DNA of 64,000 nucleotides from Chanos chanos (taxonomy: Eukaryota > Chordata > Actinopteri > Gonorynchiformes > Chanidae), in contig NC_044508.1 in the NCBI RefSeq assembly GCF_902362185.1, positions 7,038,798 through 7,102,797 on the forward strand, in the 5' to 3' direction. Below the pieces are notes generated by a model. The model had not been told where the DNA came from. It saw only the letters and a program-made list of their open reading frames with translations, and searched no databases. Positions 52,137 to 64,000 of this stretch are shown here, one piece after another; the first letter of the stretch is position 1, and the number at the start of each line of letters is the position of its first letter. The position numbers and the translations under genes are program-made.

Positions 52137-55087
52137 TCAGGAGTAGCCTGGCAATCCTTTAAACTGGCTGATCTGTGATTCTAGCAGATCATAGTAGATC
52201 CTGGTTCTGCTGAAGTTCTGCCTATAAGGCAAAAGATCTTTCACATCCAAAACGTCACTCTGTCCAGTCCAAATCGTCAAGCTGTACCTGAGAAAAACCC
52301 AAAGAGGTGACGTTTAACATCCTCTAACATAGTAGTAACATAAGCGAGCTATGACCATTTACAGAGATCTCTAACAACATCCATAAAACCTACTAAAGAA
52401 GACATAACGTTGAGTCAAACATGACACATATATTATTCCCTTAAACACACATACAAACACACACAGAGCCTTTAAAACTTTCTAGTGTATTTTTAACTGA
52501 TGTAGACTAGTGTTAACTGGCTCCAGAGCTCTGTCACAATCTAAGGTGTCTCACCCTGCCTGTCAGGTAATTCCCAGCAAGAGAACGAAAATAAATGGAA
52601 TTTGATGTACTCCTTCAGCTTGGAATGAGAGCTACATTAGCTTGCGCAGACACACGCAGAGGATGAATGACAGAAAGGAATGGTGGATTGAAGGAGAACG
52701 CAGGTGTGAAGAGGGGGATTAAAAAAAGCCCCTAATGTCTCTGTTTCATCCTCTTCTCTGTTGCCCGAGAGTGTTCTCTGAGGACACGCCAGTAAGACCT
52801 GCTCTGCATTGAAACCCCTCTCATGCCCTTCTGTAATCTCTGTCTACCCAACACACCTCAACAGACTCAACAGAATCAGCACCTCTGAAACAAACTTCAC
52901 GCTTATTACAGAGTTGCTCGTACGACTCATAGTTAGGCTACATTCATAAATAAATATAATATATAAAAACACTATCAACGCTATCATACATATTATAATA
53001 CCTGTTTTTTGAAACCTTATTTCTGCTTATTTACCTTACATTTACCCAACAGAATGCCAATGTGGCGAGGACCACATTGAAGGCCAATTAGCCACACCCA
53101 CCAATCAGTGAGTCTCAAGTGTAATACAGCATGTGGTATTAACTCAAAGTGGGGTTGCCACTGATTCCGTAAAACATGGAATTCATGATACTCCCCTGTA
53201 ACATTCTGCACCCCTTTTATGGAACGACTACAGTGCTACATGGAGTGTCTGATAGCAATTCTAATTCAGACGTGGGCATATTATCCAAGTAATGAGGCCT
53301 AAAAAAGGTATGAGTGAAATCTTGCAGGATGAGTGTTAGAGCTGTGAGGTGTCTACCTGTCAGACTGCTGAAGAAGCCACTGTAACTGTGGGAAGGACTG
53401 AGCCAGTAAGGAAGCTCGAACTGGGAAGGTGACTGGCTGCTTCAGGGTCTTACACACTGCCTCCATCTGATGTACCATTTCCCAGCTGTACCCTTTTGCC
53501 ACGCGTGGGGCGAGACACACAGCACAGAGCCAGTGGTCAGTGATTAAGACCCATGAACCAGAATTTTAATTTGTCTTAGCTAGTTTACTAGCATGGCTAC
53601 ATTTTTTGCTAACGCTAATTTGATGCTAGTAAAACACTCATAATACATGTGACCTGTTCCATATTCATACCTGTAGTCATTGGTATCAGCAGCAACCCAA
53701 AAAAATTGGTAAAATATTGTAATTAAGAGTTAATATAAGTTAGTTAATTATGAATTTATAATCAAGGCTCTGCCCACCAGGGTTTTCTGTGTCCGGGGTC
53801 CAGCCAGTGGTCCATCCTAAGGACAGAACATCACTATCAGACGTTGGACCCACTGCAGCGATGAAGGCCTGGGGGTCTAGAGGAACCGCTTTCCCCCCAG
53901 GTCCTGGCAGAATGTCCGCATTAATCCACACCGGTCCTCGCAGCTGAGCGCGGACCTCCTGCAGCAGAGCTATGGATGGACCTACTGCAGCCAGGCTAGT
54001 TATGTTGTCATCATGAAACAAAAGTTAATTGACAAATGTAGAGTTAACTGACAAATGGTAGGCAAAATTACTCAGTTATGAAATTAGTCTTACACAAATA
54101 AGAGACTTTAACTCAGAGGAAAGGGTGTCTGTATAAACACATTTTATGTTTCAGAAATGAGACAAAACAGTGGTGAGATACACACCTTTTGAAATCTAGT
54201 TTTACTCCTTTGTCTGACGTTATGACCTGTGTGAGCCAGTCTCGCAGACTAATATCACTGTCCGTTTGTGGAGGATGTGCCATTATAGGTTCTACAGGAT
54301 CAAGACCTCTGAGAAGAATATCGGCTTCAATCATATGCGCAGAGCCTTAAAAATACAGAAAAGGGAAATAAGACAAATAAAGAAATGGTGGGGCCGTTTT
54401 CAATGAGTTAGAATGATCGCATTATAAAGACAGTAAAATTCGACTTAGATAACAGTTTTAATGCTAAACCCAGAAAGTCCTGTAGTATCTTCCGTTGCCC
54501 TTGCAGGTGCTGAGCTGCATCAACCAAATCCTGTTTAGTTCACTTAATCTGGCTAACTGACCGACTCGATAATTGAAAATAATGGATGAACCACGCCATC
54601 TTCGTCTAAGAGATTCCATCGAAAACTCTTACTCTCAAGCGCTTCGGAGGTTTTGGATTGGCTGTTGGCAGCGTGGTACCACTCGATTTCTGCCGCATCC
54701 TTGTTTTGGATTCTGCCCTTCTGGAGAAAGTAGTCTAAAGTCTGGTCGCTCATTGCTTCTGTGAACAGTGTAACAACATGGAAATTGCTGTGACGAAGTA
54801 TTCATTTACTCTTCACGAAATAAGTCGATTGTATAGTAAATTGTTATTAGACAAATGCATTCTTGACCTAAAGAGGAAAGGTTCTATATGCACTATAATT
54901 AGTGCAGTGCAACTTTTTAAATTAACCCTCCACTAGTATGGACTGCTAACCTTGTGCACAGCTTACCTGCTGAAGTGGACGGCATTCCAAGCTTAGAAAA
55001 ACAAGCGATCCATATTGTCCACCCGGCAGTAATAATCACAGCACTTAGACAGAACCGATGCAGACTGCGTCTATTATTAACGCCCAT
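52137..55087 (-). CDS. fam151b: FAM151B (menorin family, DUF2181)
   Basis: Exons in gene order: 55087-54967, 54758-54633, 54345-54186, 53995-53778, 53492-53357, 52287-52137; 303 aa (human 276). Human-matching stretches are AEIEWYHAAN, HMIEADILLRG, EPIMAHPPQTDSDISL, KGVKLDFKS, GPVWINADILPGP, LSLGWTTGW, GYSWEMV, QPVTFPVRASL and YSLTIWTGQSDVLDV. The family adopts a PLC-like/TIM-barrel type fold; His in YHAAN, Glu and Asp in IEAD and His in MAHPP are the equivalents of its putative active-site residues. Exon 1 codes an N-terminal hydrophobic segment (FCLSAVIITAGWTIWIACF) that would anchor or export the protein; human FAM151B lacks it but FAM151A and worm menorin are membrane or secreted proteins. 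The exon 5 acceptor has a weak pyrimidine tract, so its start is the least certain. Confidence 0.92.
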
Positions 55088-55627
55088 CTAGAGTTGAAGT
55101 AATCACGAGTCAAGTTTCCTCATAAGGAGAAAAAAAAACAGAAGTTTTGTGGAGAGAAACTTCTGTTTCACACGGAAACATATAGTGACACGCCTCCGGT
55201 GTGGTGCAAGATGGGTAATATAGTCATTTAATCCTCTTCGTTACACGCGTCTCTAAGTAGTATATTTAATCTGAGAGCTGAAATGTTTTAACTGGAAGGA
55301 ACCACTTTTATTACATAATTTTTCTTTATATCTTCAGTTATATACTAAACAATAGCTGGTTAAAATCACAATATAGAAACATCACATAAATTGAACAGCA
55401 TGATATTTTTGATCATATGACCCAATTTTATTTGATGTTATTAAAGACAAAATTTCAAGATTTCACATACGCTTAAATGCTACAATAAAACATGTAATTG
55501 AAAAGCTGACTGACTCTCACAGACATAAAAGCTGACCTTACATACTTTGAAAATACATTCCTTCAAGGAAACCTTGGTGGATTTTTTTCTTTTTTTCTTT
55601 TTAAAAATTCATCTTGGCCTTGTTTAT
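55088..55627. other. fam151b promoter side and ccdc125 3' UTR
   Basis: The start of fam151b (minus) faces away from this stretch, and the ccdc125 3' end (minus) enters it from the right. On the minus strand AATAAA occurs at 55432-55427 and again overlapping the ccdc125 stop codon (55628-55623). Nothing else was recognised. Confidence 0.55.
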
Positions 55628-58600
55628 TCAGCCCTCTTGTTCATGCTCTGAGATAACCTCCCTTTTCTCATTAGGAGGCTGACTGGAAACACAGTTCTGG
55701 CACTTCTGAATGTTCAGGTCTTCTAGAACATTCCCTTGGTCGTTGGAGAGAGACACACGAACAGACTCAGGAGGACCGGGGCTCACACGGTCTGTCTCTG
55801 GATCCAAGCTCACGTGGTTAGAGGCAACCGTTCTCGTGTTTGCGCGTGTGTCTTTGTCCGTGCGTTTGTCTGTGACTCCGTTTGGGCTTGCGTCCGCATT
55901 TCCTTCTCTACCCGTGTTTTTGTGAACACAGTCTCCGCCGTTCAGTTGTGTCTGCAGCCTTTTCTCCAGCTCCTCTGCGCTGCGGGCCAGCATGTAGCTC
56001 ACCTTCCGCTGGTGCGCTAGGGCTTCCTCCTTATCGCTAAGCTGAAACGAAAAGTCAGCCAATGAAAATACAAAAGGTCATTAAACCTGTTTAAAAGCAG
56101 ACCAATCAAAAGCAAGCCAGTCAAACCCTTTCACGCAACCGGGAGTCATTTTGAACGGTGCTGTACAGACCAGGTCAAGCAGCCTCAGCAGAGTATCTTC
56201 TGGGATTTTTCCCTCACGAGCCGACGGCAGTAACCCTTTCAGTCTCTGAGCCACACTCCCTTGTTTGCCTAGAAATGATAACAGTACCACAGTTAGAACC
56301 GCAGCATAACCTTTAGGCCCACTGCTACAGCTAGATCTAAAACAACTGCTCTCACTGCTACGACTACTACTACTACTACTAATTATAATAATATTCATGT
56401 TAATAATGATAATAATAAAATACGGTAAAAAGTATTGTTTTAGCTGAATATAATCAATTAATACCATAGCAGTGAAATGCTGGCAAGATCCTTTTCAATG
56501 CTTAAAGTCAGTATTTCTACACCACTCTGGGGTCAGACAGTGACTGTGAAACATTACCGTGTTCTAGACTTTGTGAGTGAGGTCTGTGTCTGTCCGTCTC
56601 TGCCAGTCGAAGCACGTTTTCGCTGCCTCTCCTCAGCTGCTGCTCAAAAGCGATACGGAACGCATCCGCCATCACGAATGCCTCCTCCGCTCTCTTCCTC
56701 TGAGTGTCCAGCTATCGACACAAAGAGATACACACACACACACACACACACATACATCACATTTAAACAAATAACATTTAGACAAAATCACACACACACA
56801 CACACACCCACGCGTACAATATTTACGCAAATATCATGACTATAAACATACACACACATGTACTACATTCAGACAACTGACATCAACACAAAGGGACAAT
56901 AATATATATGTGTACTCAGGCACTCATGATAAATTGATTGCATGTAACACACATACAAACACTACCTCTTGCGTTAATTTGAGGACTTGCTTTCGACTTG
57001 CGGCAGCTCTCTGGGCACACGGGCAAGGTTCCCCTACTTTTGGAAAACACTCACAGGCCCCAAACACTGCCAGCTACACAGACGGAGAGAGAGAGAGAGA
57101 GAGGGAGAGTAAATGTCAGAAGAAACCTCAGGGTTCTTTTCCTTCCCCTTCTCTCCTTCTCTCTCTCTCTCACCTCCAGTGCTGATCTTTCTCCTCTAGT
57201 TGTGTTGGGAGGTTGCGTTCGCTGAAAGTCGGTCCTATCCCGAACACTCAGCATTGCCAAGAGCTCCAAACACTGCCGACTCAGAGCTGTCACACAAATA
57301 CATAAAGTCACTAAGAGATCGGTTTATACCAGAACAATAATGATCTACTCTCTAACGACTCTGGGATCAAGACCAAATGAGTCTTAATAAGATATGAGTC
57401 CACAGAAGTAGTGAGGGTGGGGGGGGGGGGGCACATTTCAATCGGCCTGTAACAGTTTAAAATGATTTATATAATAGATGTAGATGGACTAAAGAGTTGC
57501 TCACAGCTGTTTTCTTCTCTAAGTTCCTGCAGCTCCCTTGTTCTTTCCTCCAGAGTTTTAGTCAATGTTTTGTTCTCAGCACAAATTCTGGTTTATAAAG
57601 AGACAGACCAATGAGAGGAGCAGCTCAGATATCTTTCAATCAATGCTGTAACAGACAGCATATATCCAAACGCGAGTTCTTCACATACTCCCCTCAGGTA
57701 AAGTACCTTTCATAGTTTATCCTCCAGGACTGCTCCACATTCTTAAACTGAACTTGATTAAAGGTAATCTCCCACTGCAAGGCATTCACTTCCTGTATCG
57801 CAGCATTGTAAATATGATTATTAATTACATACAAATAAAACCATAACTTTTTTCCACTTTAGAAAAAAACAACAACAACAACAACAAAAAAAACCAAGTC
57901 TCCATCACCTTCTCCAAAGCCTTGGTCCTTTCCTCGCTCCTCTGAAGCAGGATTTTGGTATGACTGGTTGCTTTGTCTAAAATAGCCTTCGAAGAAGAGA
58001 CATAGTAAAAAGAAAAAAAAAGAAGTATACACCTCTGCCCATCTGTGTGTCACGCTGTATTCTCATAGGGAAGAATTTCATCTTAAGTGCTGGGCAGCAC
58101 TTGTGAGAACAGTTATAACACATTAATAATAAACATAGCTTCTATTCGCTCAGTAATGACAAAATAATTTTTAAAAAAAGTTGTGACATGTCGCATACAG
58201 AGTAATGACGTTGTAATTGGGCTGATATGTGAGTTGGACATGAAGGTGATGAAATTGAACCGAAAGGTGTTTGTACTTGTCCCTGTAAGATCCTCAGGGC
58301 TTCGTGTTTGCCCTGCAGGTGACGATGCGTGACCTCCAGCTCCGACCGCAGCAGTTCCACCTCCTGAACGGCCGGAACAGAACCACGTTAGTCAGTCAGT
58401 GGAGAGTACAAAACCCCCTCCTGAAAAGCTGGAGAGTCTGCAGGTTCTTATAGTCTAACACAGACACACCAGAATCACACCTGAACACCAGAACCCGTTA
58501 GAACGTGGAGTGGTCTTAGGGGACAACTCAGTGCCTCTCCAACAGAACAGCTGGCTTGTCTACTATGTTGTATATTCTGAATGAGTTTCATACAAAACTG

Positions 58601-59873
58601 GTTTTGGTTTTACAAAAAAAGGGTATACCTCTCCTCTCCTTCAGTCCCATTTCACAACACTGATTCATGTATAACAGTATTAATGGTTGAGAGCTGTCTG
58701 AAAAGTGATTTCTATTTGAATAAGCATTACTACTAGGCACTAATGTTCTTAAAGAAAAGGAGACAGGGAAGACAAGGAGACAAAGAGAGGACAGTGTCTC
58801 TTCTGAGAAATGGGACAGACCCATTGTCTCACCTCCGTCACTTCCTGTAATCTTTTCTGTAGAGCTTCACTTGAGTCGTCTAAGAAACTCTCTGAAAGAA
58901 AACACAGAGCCAAAAAATATACAGTTACATAATTTAGGCGTGAAGACACATCACCCGCTATACAGAAAACAGGCCTGAGTTGAAAGAAGATGTAGTGTTA
59001 AAGGTTTGAGTCAACATAGTTTAATGAGAATTGAATGGCTTTAAATGAGGCAAGAAAGTTTCATGTGTTGCCCAGGGATTTGATACTCATTAACCTGTTA
59101 TATTTGGATTGTTCTGAGTAATGGGTAAGTAGGCAAGGAACTGGAAAAGGACGCAAGTATATAGCCATATATGTACATGTGTGTAAGAAACACTTATGAT
59201 AAAGGCTCCACTTGAACAGAAATAAAACGAACAGGTGCTTAGCTGCTCTTGTTTCTTATGACCTTAACAAACACGCCAAAGTCAACAGAGATGACAAACA
59301 GAGCAGGGCTAAAACAGGATTTCAGGATCAGCTCCCGCTCTTGAAATGTATGTACAGTCCCAGATCATAAACTACAGTCTAAGCGGTGCCATTATTCTCC
59401 CTTAAAACTAATTCTTCAAGAAATTCATTCTGTTTATCCAAGGGACACAACTTGCTGAAACACAGCAAGCAGAACTGTCAATCACTGATCACTTTCGGGA
59501 CCCACACAGTAACCAGCAGGTTTTTTTTTTCCAAGTGACATTTCTATATTTCTGCCTCACCCGACTTTCTCCCCACCAAACGAGTTGAGAGCCGCTGTCC
59601 GTCCAACTCCTGCCTGAAAACAGCGTACATGCCCCCGCATGACGTCCAGGTGAAAGGCACACTCGCTTCACTTGGTCTCTTGTGGAACACCATTTGGTGT
59701 GGCAGCTCCACAAAGTCTCCCTTGCTCCAGATTCGTGATCGTTGTGTCCGGTCGCGATGCTGTGTGGGTCTTCCGCCCATGCCACCATCTCCTAAATCAC
59801 CCTCACTCATGTCGTCTTCTCGGGGAAATAAAGGTGAACCGTCCGCAGGTGGGTCTCCGTTCCCTTGCATCAT
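55628..59873 (-). CDS. ccdc125: Coiled-coil domain-containing protein 125
   Basis: Eleven exons in gene order: 59873-59561, 58891-58833, 58363-58277, 57986-57909, 57792-57707, 57587-57505, 57286-57174, 57073-56966, 56699-56558, 56268-56171, 56041-55628; 526 aa (human 511), phases all join. Human-matching stretches: [12 protein letters not shown] near residue 20, [67 protein letters not shown], the Cys-rich [10 protein letters not shown]...[22 protein letters not shown] and [18 protein letters not shown]. Most of the middle is coiled coil; the last 100 residues are polar and poorly conserved. Human CCDC125 (Kenae) has been linked to cell motility regulation. Exon 10 uses a weak donor (CTG/GTCTGT), fixed by the conserved LLDL/LSDKEE junction. 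Start: two adjacent ATGs at 59873 and 59870. Confidence 0.93.
56354..56420. repeat. TAC/TAA-rich simple repeats in ccdc125 intron 9
   Basis: ACTACTACTACTACT grading into AATAAT/ATAATA units. Confidence 0.75.
56730..56808. repeat. Two (CA)n tracts in ccdc125 intron 8
   Basis: ACACAC tracts at about 56730-56752 and 56790-56808, separated by AT-rich sequence. Another GA tract (57079-57110) lies just before exon 8 in gene sense. Confidence 0.85.
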
Positions 59874-60976
59874 CTTGCGGTCAGCGGTATTACAACTACT
59901 TTATTAAAACTCCTGTAAAATGCCAACAGCCTGATAGTCGAGAAGGAGGGAGAAGTTAATCATTTCTTCCATGAGACACCGGGAACTTGAGGGGGAAAAA
60001 ATGTCGAGAACACATTTTAATGAGTACCTCAGTTGATTCCATTCCCAGAGGCATACTCCGAACTATTAGCCGATGTCAAGGATTCTGTAACTACCTATGT
60101 AACCCGTGAAGTCTTGAACTTACAAGTGTAGTCTGACGCAGCTTTGCCGAGGTGAGTTCACTCTCGAAGCCTTCGCTGATTATGTACATTCCTCACAAGA
60201 GGAAATAAAATGACATTTTTCGTTTGGTCATATTCAGCGGATCATTTCTTCTTCCATGTTGACACACTTGCGTGTCGTGGCTCACCTGAGTGCCGGAAGT
60301 CGTATGGTTTTGAATGGGCGTGTCGTTCTTGGTCAACACAATACAGCTTTAACTTTCTAATTAACTTTATCACAGCCAAAATGAAATAATTATACGTTAT
60401 CGGAAAACGGAGACAAACAAGCGTATGTGTAACACCACACTCCACAATTCATTCAGCTCCGAGACCATTAAGCCTTTTCGATGCCGAGAAAGACAGACAC
60501 AAAAGTGGCAAAAGGCAACTTTTTTATTTGCAGTGGCTCCTTACTTCAGAAGCCGTAGTATATGACAAACACGTTTAACCATTATCAATCAAAAACACGT
60601 TGATAAAAAGCATTTAAACTCCTATAGTTGTATTCTAGTTCAGTTTCAACAGAATAGTGCAGTCCAACCACCGCGAGAAGATTCTTGAAACACATGAAAA
60701 TGTCTCCAAGATCTCTGACCAAAATTAAACGGTCTATAGTTCCAATCTGTGGTTAATTAACTTGTCAAACCAAATAAATACAATAGACTTATTAACAATA
60801 ACAATAACAACAACATCAATTATTATTATTATCACCAATACACTAAAAAAAGAAAGCAAAACAAACAAACAAACAAACAAAACAGTGATTCACATATAAG
60901 GCAGGCAAATATCCAAAGAAAATCTGAGAAGATGTCAGGAACAAGGGTGGGGCCAGTCTGTTTTGTGATTGGTCAA
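59874..60976. other. ccdc125 upstream region and rad17 3' UTR
   Basis: Both genes run on the minus strand, rad17 upstream of ccdc125. Minus-strand AATAAA at 60528-60523 is the likely rad17 polyadenylation signal, leaving about 600 bases for the ccdc125 promoter and 5' UTR (59874-60480). AT-rich simple repeats (AACAAACAA, TTATTATTA) occur at about 60797-60885. No further gene was recognised. Confidence 0.55.
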
Positions 60977-62499
60977 TCAATCACTGTCATACTCCTCAAT
61001 AATCAGGTCCTCTTCTTCTAGGAGGGCCTCTGTATTGGAAGGGCGGGGCTGACTGGCAGGAAAGTCTCCGCCCACTTCCTGACTGCTGCTGGGGTTGGTG
61101 GGCTCTACTGAGGGCTCCGCCTGCTCAGCTGGCTCCTCGGCCGTGGTGCTTGTGCTTGGGTTAGTGGCCAAGTTGCTACTGTCTTCATCTTCACTGTCAA
61201 GGTCCAATCCACCAGGGTCTTTATCACCAAGCACTTCAAGTTTCAATCTGACAGGATATCAATACACCATATTAATTCAGGTGACGATTTGTGTACAATT
61301 ACTCTGCCAACGGCTGGAGGCGATAACTTTTTTGGGCTTGTATCTAAACATCTAAAACCTGTGCATTCCAAAAGGGCCGTGAACTTAAACAAAGTCAGAA
61401 GCAGACATAGTTTGGTTGCTAAAATAGCACTGTTTTGAATAAACACATATTTGTACGGCTGTTGTAGCAGCTGAATTACTGACCCATGCTTTAAACTCAC
61501 ATACCTGCCAGGAAACCGTCTGAGGGAAAGATGGCCCACATCCTGTATGAAGGCTATCTGAGCTGAAAGACAGATGGAGAGAGAGAGAGAGAGAGAAACA
61601 GTTGTGTTATGCTGTGAAAGTCTGGACACTGTCATTTTTGTTATTCTTTCACAGTTGGGACCAGCTGTCTTGCTTTGAATGTGCTTTGCATGTTGAAACA
61701 GCAATGGCAGAAAAACTGTCTGGCTTATGGTACATGCTGACCTTTTCAAATAATGACTCTTTAATGATGACGAAGAGCTTTTTTCTGTTCTGTGCATTAC
61801 CTCCATTTACCAGGGCTGCATGTGCATGCGTGACTGAGTGAGTGAGAGAGTGTGTGTGTGTGTGTGTGTGTTACCTTGGTTCCTCATGGGGTTGTTGAGC
61901 TGGGCGAGGTAGGGCACGAGCTCCGTCAGGAGGCTCACGGGAGGAAGACAGAAACTGACAAACAGTGACTGAGCTGTCAGGCAGTTCTCACGATACTGTG
62001 ACCCCCCCAAAAACAAACAAACAAACAAACAATCAGAACGGTCAACAACATGTTTGTGTGTGTATGTGTGTGTTTCTTTTAGTTACACGCATTTTGTTTG
62101 TAGCGGGCCTTGTTTTTTACCGTCTTGTTGATGTGCAGCCAATGGGGTTTGTGAAGTGGTTTGAAGCCGACAGATGATTGGCTGGTGGCTGACGAGCGGG
62201 CAGAATTGGAATGAATGAGGCCCCTGGTGGCCACAGACGATCCATACTCCAACATAGTGGCCCGGGACTATGAGGAGGACAGCAACAGCACAACAACAAT
62301 CAATCCACTTCTGCCACGATGGTTGAGACGCTGAATAATGTATATTAAAAACTAGCTAGTCTAATTGTTATATCTTTAATCTGCTAAATGTAAATTCTAT
62401 GGTGTTTTGTGAATGCGCTTCAGATAAAATACAGTATTTTTGAAAACTGTTAGTGCTTTACATGAATGTACTCTGATGGTATGAATATGTGTAATTGTC

Positions 62500-62537
<38 letters not shown>

Positions 62538-64000
62538 AGATGGTTGAAATTACCGTCCAATCAGCAGTGAGGAAGTCGGCAGCTGACAGGTACTCACTGG
62601 CTCGAGTCACGTCCTCTATGTCAGAGAAGAAATCCAGGTAATTCTGGTGCAGGTAGAGGCTAAAGAACTCACCGGACATGTGTGAACGCTCTACAACAAG
62701 CTGTTAGAGAGAGAGAGAGAGTGATAGACAGAGAGAGAAAGAGATCCCTTTCAATGCAAGTCCCAATGACTGAATCTTTTCGTGTGTGTGTGTGTGTGTG
62801 TGTGTGAGTGTGTGTGTGTGTGTTACCTCAGGATCAATGAGCAGTTTATCTCTCTGATGTTCTGACAGGTGTGAGGGAAGCTTTGGTGTTTCAGAGCCTT
62901 CATAGGCTTCACCTATACATAGAGACAGAAACAACACACAAAAAAGTTACACACCTTACATTACACGTCAAGAGCAAACTAGAAAACTAAAGAGTGAGTA
63001 AATACATATCCATAGAACAACCACGCTGCAGTTGAACGCCTCAACAACACTGCCTTCATAAACATAACATATTTTTCAGTGTGCAAGTAGTGCATAATGA
63101 ACTAACTATTAAATCAGTACACATAAAAATGTATAGGAGAGTAATACTGCAATTCAGAGCTCGACAGACAAGAAAAGACGGGAGATGCAGACTAACGTTT
63201 GCAGTAGAGAATCTTCCCCAGCGCTCTGAATAGGAAGAGAGAGGCGTCTTTTCCTCCGATAGCCTGGCTGTCCTCCGTCATCTCAGTGGCTCTGTGGACC
63301 TTGCTCTTCCTTCTCCCCTTAACTGATCCCTTTCTGGATGAAGACGCCGGTTTGCCCTTTTTACCGGCCCATAGCCCCTTTTCCAGAGAATGATCTGTGA
63401 ATGGTAACGACAAGCCCTAAAGCAAAGCAGTACAGTGCTAACATAAGAAAGCCCTGTTTAGATTTTAGAAAACACAAAACCAATACTACAGGCCAGCGAT
63501 TGGTCAATGTGTTTCATTTACATCATTCATTGGACGGAATTTCTAACGTTCTGCCCTCCGATTGGCTTGATGTTAAGTTTGGACTTTAACACCCATTTAG
63601 CCTCTTTCCGATCTAGTACAACACTCTAGGCAGAGGGGGGAATGGGAAGAGGATTAGGTGGGAGGAGACTGTCATGTGGTCTAGCCTAAACTGACCAGTG
63701 AGAGTGGAGAACTGAAGGCTGTTGATGGCACTACGTATATCTCCTGCACTTCCAGAACACAGCAGCTCCAGAGACGCTCTGTCAGGCACCGCGATACGGC
63801 CCGAACCCTGAGAGAGAGAGAGAACACAGACAGAAGAGATCAGGAAAGGAAAACCCACAGAGCTACAGATATAGTGCCTTATCAAGTAACAGACTCTACA
63901 GTCCATGGCAGAGAAGAGCGAGGTAAAAGACGCGCTTACCTTGCCTGCCTCGAGCGTAACAATGCGGCTAAGAACCTTCATCATGCTGGTGGGAGCCACG
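60977..64000 (-). CDS. rad17: RAD17 checkpoint clamp loader, C-terminal part
   Basis: Nine exons in gene order: 64000-63940 (continues off the right edge), 63807-63696, 63394-63197, 62912-62827, 62700-62554, 62267-62121, 61995-61875, 61562-61505, 61247-60977; 399 residues. RAD17 replaces RFC1 in the clamp loader that places the 9-1-1 complex at damaged DNA for ATR signalling in the nucleus. The window begins in the AAA+ module (VAPTSMMKVLSRIVTLEAGK, then the sensor-2-region SGSAGDIRSAINSLQFS) and runs through AIGGKDASLFLFRALGKILY, LPSHLSEHQRDKLLIDPE, FFSLYLHQNYLDFFSDIEDV, KPLHKPHWLHINK, YRENCLTAQSLF and LNNPMRNQAQIAFIQDVG. The acidic Ser-rich tail ends EEEDLIIEEYDSD, the conserved end (human IIIEEYESDGT) reported to contribute to 9-1-1 binding. 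The Walker A region is outside the window. Confidence 0.95.
61853..61872. repeat. (TG)n microsatellite
   Basis: TG units with an upstream GAGTGAGTGAGAGAG stretch, ending at the rad17 GTAACACAC donor region. Confidence 0.75.
62506..62535. repeat. Poly-A run in rad17 intron
   Basis: About 30 A residues, 18 bases downstream in gene sense of an exon donor (exon ends 62554). No SINE body was seen beside it. Confidence 0.7.
62782..62824. repeat. (TG)n microsatellite directly at a rad17 exon donor
   Basis: TG units run up to the GTAACA donor of the exon ending at 62827; on the gene strand the intron therefore starts GTAACACACACACA. Confidence 0.85.

Noticed and set aside
59629-59959. Plus-strand ORFs over ccdc125 exon 1
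   Set aside because: Antisense of the coding exon; no independent splice or start support.

Overview
The window is nuclear DNA of a ray-finned fish. Compact multi-exon vertebrate genes, abundant CA/CT microsatellites, DANA/V-SINE-like tRNA SINEs, a pogo-like DNA transposon and several TIR elements all fit a teleost; the species cannot be read from the sequence. I rebuilt the genes by splicing ORF fragments with GT-AG (once GC-AG) borders and checking phase exon by exon. No retrovirus, LTR element, Polinton, CRISPR array or prokaryotic system was recognised.

Layout: scarb2 (minus, 953-13570; 8 exons in the window, the 3' end lies off the left edge), with a SINE in intron 5 and a pogo-like transposon carrying a nested MITE in intron 2. 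An intergenic stretch with a TIR element follows, then fam47e (plus, 16599-19746, 8 exons). ccdc158 (minus, 20237-33830, 26 exons, 1151 aa) is convergent with it. A small secreted C2-domain gene lies at 34979-35380 (plus). A repeat-rich intergenic stretch (35.4-39.4 kb) precedes dhfr (plus, 39468-43962, 6 exons, 190 aa). A 5-kb stretch with candidate regulatory DNA and a probable non-coding first exon leads to ankrd34b (plus, 49017-51191). fam151b (minus, 52137-55087, 6 exons), ccdc125 (minus, 55628-59873, 11 exons) and the 3' part of rad17 (minus, 60977-64000, 9 exons) fill the rest.

The left block (scarb2-fam47e-ccdc158) corresponds to human 4q21.1, without STBD1 here. The right block corresponds to human 5q14 (DHFR, ANKRD34B, FAM151B) and 5q13 (CCDC125, RAD17), without MSH3 next to dhfr. 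The junction of the two blocks lies between 33.8 and 39.4 kb, in the most repeat-rich part, which also holds the secreted C2 gene. The genes have unrelated jobs: lysosomal membrane trafficking, chromatin-associated and coiled-coil proteins, folate metabolism, ankyrin scaffolding, a menorin-family protein, and checkpoint clamp loading. No operon-like cooperation is implied.

The most unusual points are: a 34-bp minisatellite in ccdc158 whose units each carry a copy of the adjacent exon's 5' splice site; a duplicated ccdc158 mini-exon next to it; a perfect 16-bp inverted repeat closing a SINE; long hairpins in the 35.8-39.1 kb region; and the small secreted perforin-C2-like gene.
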